Positions 1 through 5,181 of a stretch of 6,241 nt of DNA are shown one piece after another; the stretch's first letter is position 1, and the number at the start of each line of letters is the position of its first letter. This DNA is from Flavobacteriaceae bacterium (GTDB taxonomy: Bacteria > Bacteroidota > Bacteroidia > Flavobacteriales > Flavobacteriaceae), in NCBI GenBank assembly GCA_016649785.1, contig JAENXB010000173.1, forward strand, positions 1 through 6,241, read 5' to 3'. Below the pieces are notes generated by a model. The model was given only the letters and a program-made list of their open reading frames with translations, was not told the origin of the DNA and ran no database searches. Position numbers and translations under genes: made by a program.

Positions 1-158
1 TTGATAATAACAAAATTTATAGCTGAAGCATTCAAAATCAATTCCAATGAAATCAAAATTGAAATCAGGTTTTTTCTGGTAATAAATCCGTAGACACCTA
101 TAAAAAATAGGATAGAGGTTAGAGTAAGTATTTCGTATATGCTAATTCCTGCTATCAT
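1..158 (-). CDS. nuoK: NADH-quinone oxidoreductase subunit K, N-terminal part (partial)
   Basis: This is the 5' part of nuoK. It starts at the ATG at 158-156 and stays open for 52 codons to the window edge; the full protein is usually about 100 residues. NuoK is a three-helix membrane subunit of complex I, homologous to MrpC of Na+/H+ antiporters, and lies in the proton-translocating arm. The visible part begins MIAGISIYEIL, has a first hydrophobic helix at about residues 8-26, the basic turn RKN (28-30), and then LISLELILNASAINFV. That second segment matches the NuoK helix that carries the conserved membrane glutamate; Glu39 here corresponds to E. coli Glu36, which is needed for proton pumping. 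The second conserved glutamate would lie outside the window. nuoK normally touches or overlaps nuoJ, but here 163 bases separate them. Identification is firm from the motif and gene order. Confidence 0.93.
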   Translation of the reverse strand, partial: MIAGISIYEILTLTSILFFIGVYGFITRKNLISILISLELILNASAINFVII

Positions 159-271
159 AATGTGTGTTTTTTGAAGACCGAGGTTTGGGGACTATAATTC
201 TTTTTCATTAATCAATATTTTTTCTAAATGATATTATTCAAATTCAAAAATTCAAAATTTTTCCGACTTTT

Positions 272-313
272 GTCTACCGTCTACCGTCTACCGTCTACCG
301 TCTCCGGTCTTCC
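272..313. repeat. 7-bp tandem repeat array, GTCTACC unit
   Basis: On the plus strand, four perfect head-to-tail copies of GTCTACC (272-299) are followed by two variant units, GTCTCCG (300-306) and GTCTTCC (307-313). Read in the direction of the operon the unit is GGTAGAC, varying to GGAAGAC and CGGAGAC. Related units continue into the 3' end of nuoJ (about 331-352). The array lies between nuoJ and nuoK, where family members normally leave no space. From memory, heptamer families of this kind occur between genes in flavobacterial genomes, but that was not checked. No function can be assigned. The unit number could vary between strains by replication slippage. Confidence 0.85.
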
Positions 314-359
314 GACTATTTTCATTTCTGGTCTTCCGTCTCTGGTCTTCCGACTATTT
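298..359. repeat. 24-bp direct repeat spanning the nuoJ stop codon
   Basis: Positions 298-321 and 336-359 are the same 24-bp sequence with one mismatch (C305 against T343); both contain GGTCTTCCGACTATTT. The copies are offset by 38 bp, and the nuoJ stop codon (322-324) lies between them, so one copy is coding and the other is just downstream. The octamer TTCCGACT also occurs a third time at 261-268. The layout suggests a local duplication within the heptamer array that moved or created the present end of nuoJ. The 38-bp offset is not a multiple of three, so the copies are in different frames relative to nuoJ. Confidence 0.8.
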
Positions 360-876
360 CCGTATCCTCATTTTCAAGTTTCCCCCCTTTTGCAATAACT
401 ATCGCCCCAATCATCGAGGCTAATAATAGCACGCTTATCACCTCGAACGGTAAAATAAATCCGCCGGCACCGTAGCTCAAAAGGCCCATTCCAATTTCAG
501 CAGTAGTTGTTGTTGTAAGGATATTTTCAACAACACCAAAATCGTGGGAATAAATTGCTGTCAAAAAAACCCCAAGCCCTATTAAACTGGCTAATCCGGT
601 TAGTACCTGTTTGGATCTTTTTGCTATTTCCATCTCCATTTCCATATGATGAACCAGAAGAACAGAGAAAATTATCAAGACTACAATTCCTCCCGCGTAA
701 ACGGTAAGCTGGACTGCAGCCAGAAAGTTGTAATCAACAAGAAAATAAATCCCGGCTATACCGATAAGTACAAATAATAAATAGACAACAGATCTAAGCA
801 TTTTACGACTGGAAACAGACGCAATTGCCATAACGATCATTATCAATGCTAGAATGTAAAATACAATTTGTTCCAT
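322..876 (-). CDS. nuoJ: NADH-quinone oxidoreductase subunit J
   Basis: NuoJ is a membrane subunit of complex I (ND6 in mitochondria) that links the quinone site to the antiporter-like subunits. The 184-residue product shows five hydrophobic segments at roughly 3-20, 28-47, 52-75, 91-110 and 140-162. The third contains QLTVYAGGIVVLIIF (56-70), the conserved NuoJ helix with the pi-bulge implicated in coupling quinone reduction to proton movement. The last helix, FEVISVLLLASMIGAIVIAK (144-163), is also typical. The ATG at 876 lies four bases after the nuoI stop, so the start is well supported. The soluble tail, about residues 174-184 (IVGRPETEDQK), is encoded by repeat-like sequence that recurs just past the stop, so this end is probably recent and unlikely to be conserved. 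A run of five threonines (121-125) sits in the loop before the last helix. Confidence 0.96.
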   Translation of the reverse strand: MEQIVFYILALIMIVMAIASVSSRKMLRSVVYLLFVLIGIAGIYFLVDYNFLAAVQLTVYAGGIVVLIIFSVLLVHHMEMEMEIAKRSKQVLTGLASLIGLGVFLTAIYSHDFGVVENILTTTTTAEIGMGLLSYGAGGFILPFEVISVLLLASMIGAIVIAKGGKLENEDTEIVGRPETEDQK

Positions 877-880
877 AATT

Positions 881-1357
881 TTATTCCTCTACTCCGGGCA
901 TTAATTTGGATCCCGGTTTGTTTAAAACCCTAGTGAGAGTTGTTCTGTCGTAAACAGAATTTTCATAATTTTGAGCCCATTTAATAGCGTCGGTAGGGCA
1001 GGCCTCAATACATAAACCACACATGGTACACATCCCTAAATGGTAAATGTGTTTTTCTATCAGTTTTTTCTTTTTACCTGTTTCAGGATCCACTTGCCGG
1101 TCCCAGATAATTTCTATAGTTCCGTTTGGACAAGCCAACTCACATTTTTGACAACCAGTACAACGGTGTTCGTTGTTCTCATCGTGGGGCATCACCACTT
1201 CCCCGCGAAAACGTTCAAACATTTTTAAGGTTTCCCTGTTGTCGGGATATTGTTGGGTAATGGCTCCTTTTTGTGAGTGTAAAAAGTATTTGCCGGTAAC
1301 ACTCATACCGGTAAGCAGTGTTTTTATACCATTATATATATCTGAAAAATAGCTCAT
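881..1357 (-). CDS. nuoI: NADH-quinone oxidoreductase subunit I, 2x[4Fe-4S] ferredoxin-like
   Basis: NuoI (TYKY in mitochondria) carries the two [4Fe-4S] clusters N6a and N6b, which pass electrons towards cluster N2 in NuoB. The 158-residue protein has both motifs intact: CTGCQKCELACP with cysteines 66, 69, 72 and 76, and CTMCGLCIEACP with cysteines 110, 113, 116 and 120. An N-terminal stretch of about 30 residues should form the amphipathic segment that docks it to NuoH. Length is normal for bacteria. The start lies five bases downstream of the nuoH stop and the stop lies four bases before nuoJ, which fits a tight operon. With no NuoEFG genes nearby, NuoI would be the exposed entry point for electrons, as its counterpart NdhI is in ferredoxin-dependent NDH-1; that role here is inference. 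Confidence 0.97.
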   Translation of the reverse strand: MSYFSDIYNGIKTLLTGMSVTGKYFLHSQKGAITQQYPDNRETLKMFERFRGEVVMPHDENNEHRCTGCQKCELACPNGTIEIIWDRQVDPETGKKKKLIEKHIYHLGMCTMCGLCIEACPTDAIKWAQNYENSVYDRTTLTRVLNKPGSKLMPGVEE

Positions 1358-1362
1358 AATTT

Positions 1363-2448
1363 CTAAAATTGAATTGTTAGGTTAAGCCAAACAATTATAG
1401 CCATAAGTACAAGGTTCATTAGGTTTAAAGGGAGTAAATATTTCCATTCTAGGGTGAGAAGCTGGTCAATTCTCAATCTGGGGAACGTCCATCGAAACCA
1501 CATCATTAAAAATACCAAGACCAATGTTTTTCCTAAAAACCAGAATACTCCTAACCAAGGAAGGGACTCGGTAATTCCGAAAGGGGATAACCAGGCTCCA
1601 AAAAATATGGTTGTGGCAATGGAAGCTATTATAAACATGTTTATAAATTCGGCCAGAAAGAAATAAGCGAATTTCATCCCCGAATATTCTGTGTGAAACC
1701 CAGCGCCCAATTCCGATTCGGCCTCTACAAGATCAAAGGGAGCCCGGTTTGTTTCGGCAGTTCCGGAGATCATATAGATCATAAATGCGAAGATGGCTGG
1801 AATATGTCCCTGGACAATAAGCCACCCGTTTCTTTGAACTTCAACTATTTCTGAAAGCTGTAATGTCCCGGTAATCAATATCACGGTCAATAACGATAAA
1901 CCCACGGAAAGCTCGTAACTAATGGTTTGCACCCCGCTACGCATTGCGCCAATAAGGGCAAATTTGTTGTTGCTGCTCCAACCGGCCAGTAAAATTCCGA
2001 TCACTCCAATGGATGAAATGGCGATCAAAAAGAAGATTCCTATATTAATGTCAAAGGCTTGAAATTCCCCGGAAAATGGAAGAACGGCCAAAGCCATTAA
2101 TGCGGTAATAATAACAAAATAAGGAGCTAGGTTGTATAAAAACTTATCGGCGTTTACAGTTCCTGTCAACTCTTTCGACACCAGTTTTAAGGCATCGGCC
2201 ATGGTTTGTAACAATCCCCAAGGTCCAACCCTGTTTGGTCCTAATCTTAATTGAAACCAGGCAGCAACCTTTCTTTCAAGCAAAACCAGGAATAGACCGG
2301 TGACAGCAAAAACGGCTAGATATACCGTGGCTATCAATGTCATTTCTGTAAGGCTTGCCGCAGTTTCGGGCATCATATTAAAAAGCCAGTCGTGAATGTT
2401 TTTTGTGATGCTTAATGATAGGTTCATTGCTATTATTTTATCGGTCAA
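1363..2448 (-). CDS. nuoH: NADH-quinone oxidoreductase subunit H
   Basis: NuoH (ND1 in mitochondria) is the membrane subunit that, with NuoB and NuoD, forms the quinone chamber and the start of the proton path. The 361-residue product has about eight hydrophobic segments and the family signatures: ERKVAAWFQLRLGPNRVGPW (58-77), the stretch from GWSSNNKFALIG to SYEL (156-180), ETNRAPFDLVEAESELGAG (232-250) followed by FHTEYSG, and RWTFPRLRIDQLL (319-331). The acidic cytoplasmic loop around 237-247 is the one lining the quinone channel in known structures. The first ATG (2448-2446) overlaps the end of nuoD by 11 bases; a second ATG at codon 8 (2427-2425) would avoid the overlap and is a reasonable alternative start. 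In most 14-gene nuo operons nuoE, nuoF and nuoG lie between nuoD and nuoH; here nothing does. Confidence 0.97.
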   Translation of the reverse strand: MTDKIIAMNLSLSITKNIHDWLFNMMPETAASLTEMTLIATVYLAVFAVTGLFLVLLERKVAAWFQLRLGPNRVGPWGLLQTMADALKLVSKELTGTVNADKFLYNLAPYFVIITALMALAVLPFSGEFQAFDINIGIFFLIAISSIGVIGILLAGWSSNNKFALIGAMRSGVQTISYELSVGLSLLTVILITGTLQLSEIVEVQRNGWLIVQGHIPAIFAFMIYMISGTAETNRAPFDLVEAESELGAGFHTEYSGMKFAYFFLAEFINMFIIASIATTIFFGAWLSPFGITESLPWLGVFWFLGKTLVLVFLMMWFRWTFPRLRIDQLLTLEWKYLLPLNLMNLVLMAIIVWLNLTIQF

Positions 2449-3559
2449 TATCTGGTATTACAAGGTCTAAAGTTGCCATTGATGCAACCAGATCTCCAAT
2501 TTTGCCACCCACAGCAATATGATTTAATAATGAAAGGTTTGAAAATCCGGGGGAGCGGAATTTAAGACGGTATGGGTTTTTAGTTCCTGTGCTTATAATA
2601 TACACGCCAAGTTCCCCTCTGGCGGTTTCTACCTTCTGATAAAATTCTCCTTTTGGTAATTTAATTACTGCGTTTGTTTCTACCTTATAATCTCCTTCAG
2701 GAATATTGTCTATCAATTGTTCAACTATAGACATGGATTCCCACATCTCCTGGATCCTAACTTCATATCGGGCAAAAGAATCACCTTCAGTTCTCAAGGC
2801 TTCATTAAAAGTTACTTTGTCCAACGCACTATAGGGATGAAGTTTTCTAACATCGCAGGAATAACCTGAGCCACGGCCAACAGGCCCGGAAGCGCCGTAT
2901 GAGATGGCATCTTCTTTTGATAACATTCCAACACCTCTCATCCTTTTTTGAAAAATCACATTATTTGTCAGAAGAGTGTCGTATTCGGGAAGTTTTGTTT
3001 TAAAATGGGCTATAAATTCTTTAACCCTTTTTACAAAATTTGGATGGATATCAAACATTAAACCACCCGGAATATTGTAGTTCATCGTTAAACGGGCGCC
3101 GCAGGTTTCTTCAAAAATATCGTTGATCATTTCACGATCCCTGAAAGCATAGAAATAAGTGGTCAATGCGCCAACATCCATTCCCATAACGCCCCACCAC
3201 AAATTATGTGACGCGATCCTGGTCAATTCGCCAATTATTGTCCTAATCACCTTAACACGATCCGGAACTTCAATTTGAAGTGCATTTTCAACGGCTAAAC
3301 AAACAGCTTCATTATTAATATTTGAAGACAAATAGTCCATTCTATCCGTTAGATGGACAATTTGCTGATAGCTGTCCCGTTCGCACATTTTTTCTATGGA
3401 GCGGTGAATATATCCTAAATCCGGTTCTACTTTTTTGATTGTTTCACCATCTATGGTTAATAATAAACGCAAAACCCCGTGAGTTGCCGGGTGTTGAGGT
3501 CCCATATTGATGAAATATTCTTCAGATTTAAAATTGTTATTTACAGTAGATGTTTCCAT
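2438..3559 (-). CDS. nuoD: NADH-quinone oxidoreductase subunit D
   Basis: NuoD (49-kDa subunit) forms most of the quinone-binding pocket and descends from the large subunit of [NiFe] hydrogenases. The protein has 373 residues, slightly short but within the bacterial range, and is separate from NuoC rather than fused to it. NMGPQHPATHGVLRLLL (18-34) and DRMDYLSS (72-79) are present. His27 and Tyr76 have the same 49-residue spacing as Thermus His38 and Tyr87, which hydrogen-bond the quinone head group, so the site looks complete. GPVGRGSGYSCDVRKLHPY in the middle and a C-terminus ending in DLVIPDIDR are also typical. It starts six bases after nuoC stops and overlaps nuoH by 11 bases. Cysteines of the ancestral NiFe site are not needed in this family. 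Confidence 0.97.
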   Translation of the reverse strand: METSTVNNNFKSEEYFINMGPQHPATHGVLRLLLTIDGETIKKVEPDLGYIHRSIEKMCERDSYQQIVHLTDRMDYLSSNINNEAVCLAVENALQIEVPDRVKVIRTIIGELTRIASHNLWWGVMGMDVGALTTYFYAFRDREMINDIFEETCGARLTMNYNIPGGLMFDIHPNFVKRVKEFIAHFKTKLPEYDTLLTNNVIFQKRMRGVGMLSKEDAISYGASGPVGRGSGYSCDVRKLHPYSALDKVTFNEALRTEGDSFARYEVRIQEMWESMSIVEQLIDNIPEGDYKVETNAVIKLPKGEFYQKVETARGELGVYIISTGTKNPYRLKFRSPGFSNLSLLNHIAVGGKIGDLVASMATLDLVIPDIDR

Positions 3560-3565
3560 TTTTAC

Positions 3566-4042
3566 TTATTTAACAATCATATTAATTTCATCCACATAAT
3601 CTTTTCTAAGCGGAAATCCATCCCAGTCTTCGGTTAAAAAGAGCCTTTTCAAATTTGGATGGTTATTGAATTTTATTCCGAAGAAATCGAATACTTCACG
3701 TTCGTGAAATTCGGCTGTTTTCCAAATATCACAAACCGAATCGAAAACCGGGTTTTCCCTGTCTTCAGTTTTTACTTTAACCACAATTATATGCCTGTGA
3801 GTGGTAGATTCCAAATGGTAAACTACTCCTAATTCTTTTCCCCAATCAACTCCGCTCAAGCAAAACAAATAATCGAAATTGGTATCAGTATTGTTTTTTA
3901 ACTGAAACATTAATTGGTGAAGGTCTGCCGGTTGTACACTGATGTTTAGAAACTGGGATTCTTCCTCGGTAAATTCCAATTCGGAAGTTACAGGATCTGG
4001 AATCCAGGTGTTTATTAAATTTTGTAACGCTTCATTAGTCAT
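3566..4042 (-). CDS. nuoC: NADH-quinone oxidoreductase subunit C
   Basis: NuoC (30-kDa subunit) is a cofactor-free structural subunit of the peripheral arm that binds NuoD and NuoI. The 158-residue product carries the family signature near its C-terminus: EREVFDFFGIKFNNHPNLKRL (about 114-134), followed by DWDGFPLRKDY (139-149). The N-terminal half shows the usual mixed alpha/beta domain, including YLFCLSGVDWG (58-68). It is a stand-alone gene rather than the nuoCD fusion found in some bacteria. The ATG at 4042 lies 11 bases after the stop (4056-4054) of the restored nuoB frame, but 75 bases after the premature stop now seen in nuoB. That spacing supports the view that nuoB once extended to 4054. 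Confidence 0.96.
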   Translation of the reverse strand: MTNEALQNLINTWIPDPVTSELEFTEEESQFLNISVQPADLHQLMFQLKNNTDTNFDYLFCLSGVDWGKELGVVYHLESTTHRHIIVVKVKTEDRENPVFDSVCDIWKTAEFHEREVFDFFGIKFNNHPNLKRLFLTEDWDGFPLRKDYVDEINMIVK

Positions 4043-4053
4043 AACCTTCAGTT

Positions 4054-4155
4054 TTATAAACCTTCATCAAACCCGTCTATAGGATTTATTTTATGTTTCA
4101 TGCTTTCTGTTCGTATTTTATCCTGAAGCATCAGCATGCCTTCCAATAAAGCTTC
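4054..4155 (-). pseudogene. nuoB: Displaced 3' end of nuoB in another frame
   Basis: Starting at the GAA at 4155-4153, a frame shifted relative to the upstream nuoB reads EALLEGMLMLQDKIRTESM, then continues to ...DGFDEGL and a TAA at 4056-4054, 33 residues in all. CPPRP-EALLEG-LxLQ is what NuoB proteins show after the last cluster cysteine, so this is the native C-terminus cut off by a frame change. Restoring five bases (for instance the lost copy of a GCCCG between CCCG repeats) rebuilds CPPRPEALLEG and a 193-residue protein. Removing one C from the CCCC run gives CPPEALLEG, which joins the frames but lacks the conserved Arg-Pro. The restored stop would leave a normal 11-base gap to nuoC. 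Confidence 0.87.
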
Positions 4156-4630
4156 GGGGCGGGCATCCCGGTACATATACATCAACAGGGATAACGTGAT
4201 CTGCGCCTTTTACAACCGAATAGGAATTGTAAAAGAACGGACCGCCTGATATTGCGCAGGCTCCCATTGCAATAACGTATTTGGGTTCGGCCATTTGATC
4301 GTATAAACGACGTAAAACCGGTGCCATTTTGTTTACAATGGTTCCGGCTATTATAATTAAATCGGCTTGTCTTGGGGAAGGCCTTGCAACTTCAAAACCA
4401 AATCTTGAATAATCGTGGCGGGCAGCACCTGTTTGCATCATTTCAATTGCACAGCAACTGGTACCAAAATAAAGCGACCAAAGTGAATTTGAACGTCCCC
4501 AATTAATTATTTTATCTAATGAAGTGATAATTACGTTTGCTCCATTTCCTGCGGGAATAACTTTTCCCGGGAAATCTTTTGGAATTTCTCCCGGACTTCC
4601 GGCAGGTGTATTTGTTTTATCTAGTCCCAT
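4118..4630 (-). CDS. nuoB: NADH-quinone oxidoreductase subunit B, C-terminus lost by an apparent frameshift
   Basis: NuoB (PSST) binds cluster N2, the last iron-sulfur centre before quinone. The open frame gives 170 residues. All four presumed N2 ligands are present: Cys59 and Cys60 (TSCCAIEMM), Cys125 (MGACAISGG) and Cys156 (VPGCPPR). RPSPRQADLIIIAGT (83-97) and MAPVLRRLYDQMAEPKYVIAMG (split around 102-123) are typical. After CPPR (156-159) the protein continues SFIGRHADASG and stops, whereas the family reads CPPRPEA followed by a C-terminal helix. That sequence (EALLEGMLMLQ...) exists in the next frame and runs to a stop at 4054. The break is at about 4154-4160, where the plus strand reads TCGGGGCGGG. 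It could be a real mutation, an assembly error or a frameshifting site. The ATG at 4630 overlaps nuoA by ten bases. Gene identity is certain; whether this version is functional is not. Confidence 0.93.
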   Translation of the reverse strand: MGLDKTNTPAGSPGEIPKDFPGKVIPAGNGANVIITSLDKIINWGRSNSLWSLYFGTSCCAIEMMQTGAARHDYSRFGFEVARPSPRQADLIIIAGTIVNKMAPVLRRLYDQMAEPKYVIAMGACAISGGPFFYNSYSVVKGADHVIPVDVYVPGCPPRSFIGRHADASG

Positions 4631-4971
4631 TTTAATGCTCCTTTTTTCCAGGCGTATGCTAAACCTAATCCCAGTATGAATAAAAATATGACAATTTCAA
4701 TAAGCGCAGTAAATCCAACTTCTTTGAATACTACGGCCCAGGGAAATAAAAATGCTATCTCCACATCAAAAACCAAAAATAAAATGGCGTATAAATAGTA
4801 GCCAACTTTAAACTGGACCCAGGTAGGTCCAATAGTTTTCATCCCGCTTTCATAAGGTTCCCGCTTTTGTGGGTTGTCGGATTTATGTGAAATTAAATTT
4901 GATAGAAAGTTTGCGCCGGCAACCAGCACAATACCTGCTATTAAGAATACTATAATTGCTTCTGAGCCCAT
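4621..4971 (-). CDS. nuoA: NADH-quinone oxidoreductase subunit A
   Basis: NuoA (ND3) is a small three-helix membrane subunit at the junction of the peripheral and membrane arms. The 116-residue protein has helices at about 4-24, 59-80 and 86-109. Between the first two is the long loop with YESG (40-43) that closes over the quinone channel in known structures; the cysteine found at this point in mitochondrial ND3 is a serine here. The second helix carries LFLVFDVEIAFLFPWA (64-79), the most conserved NuoA motif, with Asp69 and Glu71 in the membrane. Length is normal. It is the first nuo gene, preceded by a 210-base gap with a terminator and likely promoter, and its stop overlaps the nuoB start. 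Upstream sequence reads AAAGGGTAAAAAAATG, without a strong Shine-Dalgarno site, as is usual in Bacteroidota. Confidence 0.97.
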   Translation of the reverse strand: MGSEAIIVFLIAGIVLVAGANFLSNLISHKSDNPQKREPYESGMKTIGPTWVQFKVGYYLYAILFLVFDVEIAFLFPWAVVFKEVGFTALIEIVIFLFILGLGLAYAWKKGALKWD

Positions 4972-4993
4972 TTTTTTACCCTTTATTACCCTG

Positions 4994-5001
4994 TAAAATT
5001 A
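4994..5001 (-). promoter_or_regulatory. Candidate -7 promoter element for nuoA
   Basis: On the minus strand the sequence TAATTTTA matches the Bacteroidota -7 consensus TAnnTTTG at every defined position except the final G. It ends 23 bases before the nuoA start, so transcription would begin near 4987-4991 and leave a leader of about 20 bases. No TTG -33 element is seen at the usual distance, which would fit a promoter that depends on an activator. The match is short and the region is AT-rich, so this is only a candidate. Confidence 0.3.
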
Positions 5002-5019
5002 CTGGCATTCTTTTGGTTT

Positions 5020-5041
5020 ATAACTGATAGAAATCAGTTAT
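5020..5041. promoter_or_regulatory. Perfect inverted repeat with TGAT-N4-ATCA core, CRP/FNR-like candidate operator
   Basis: Two perfect 9-bp arms (ATAACTGAT and ATCAGTTAT) flank four bases, AGAA, about 49-70 bases upstream of nuoA. The core TGAT-N4-ATCA matches the inner part of the classical FNR box TTGAT-N4-ATCAA; the outer T/A is C/G here. The centre (5030.5) is about 40-42 bases from the start predicted from the -7 candidate, the spacing of class II CRP/FNR activator sites. If transcription starts further upstream, the same sequence would instead form a short leader hairpin. The repeat is certain; the regulator is inferred. Confidence 0.45.
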
Positions 5042-5061
5042 GGGCGCATTTTAAATTAAAG

Positions 5062-5073
5062 TTTTCCGGAAAA
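5062..5073. promoter_or_regulatory. 12-bp perfect palindrome TTTTCCGGAAAA upstream of nuoA
   Basis: TTTTCCGGAAAA is a perfect palindrome between the korB terminator and the nuoA promoter candidate. A TTGACA lies nearby on the minus strand (5087-5082), but no -10 or -7 element follows it at a usable distance. It could be a protein-binding site, but no known consensus is assigned and AT-rich palindromes of this size can arise by chance. Confidence 0.25.
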
Positions 5074-5092
5074 TAATTTTTTGTCAATTGGG

Positions 5093-5134
5093 AAAATAAA
5101 AAAATGCCTTAACCCAATTGGCTAAAGCATTTTT
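5093..5134 (-). terminator. Rho-independent terminator after korB
   Basis: About 50 bases past the korB stop, the minus strand reads ATGCTTTAGCC, loop AATTG, then GGTTAAGGCAT (5130-5104). This is an 11-bp stem with two G-U pairs. It is followed by six T residues, one A and four more T. The flanking A-run and T-run could extend the stem by A-U pairs. This should end or reduce korAB transcripts before nuoA, implying that nuoA has its own promoter. No gene on the plus strand uses it in this window. Confidence 0.82.
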
Positions 5135-5181
5135 CATCTATTTTTCCAATAATAGTTACCCTTGTATGAACAGGTTTAAAA

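Noticed and set aside
159..271. Promoter for nuoK in the nuoJ-nuoK gap
   Set aside because: No TAnnTTTG element with a TTG at a suitable distance could be found on the minus strand; the AT-richness alone is not evidence.
272..313. Possible CRISPR array
   Set aside because: The units are only 7 bp and directly contiguous, with no spacers; this is a simple tandem repeat.
1040..1228. Plus-strand open frame of 62 codons
   Set aside because: It is antisense to nuoI, whose two ferredoxin motifs are intact, and its product resembles no family I recognise.
1454..1666. Plus-strand open frame of 70 codons
   Set aside because: It is antisense to the conserved C-terminal part of nuoH and has no recognisable domain or start context.
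5085..5120. CAATTGGG (5085-5092) and CCCAATTG (5113-5120) as an antiterminator pairing with the korB terminator
   Set aside because: In the direction of transcription the pairing partner is made after the terminator T-tract, so it could not prevent termination, and no attenuator or riboswitch-like structure precedes it.
5139..5160. Short inverted repeat CTATT...AATAG as a second terminator after korB
   Set aside because: The arms are only five A/T-rich base pairs and no T-run follows; the stronger hairpin at 5104-5130 explains termination.
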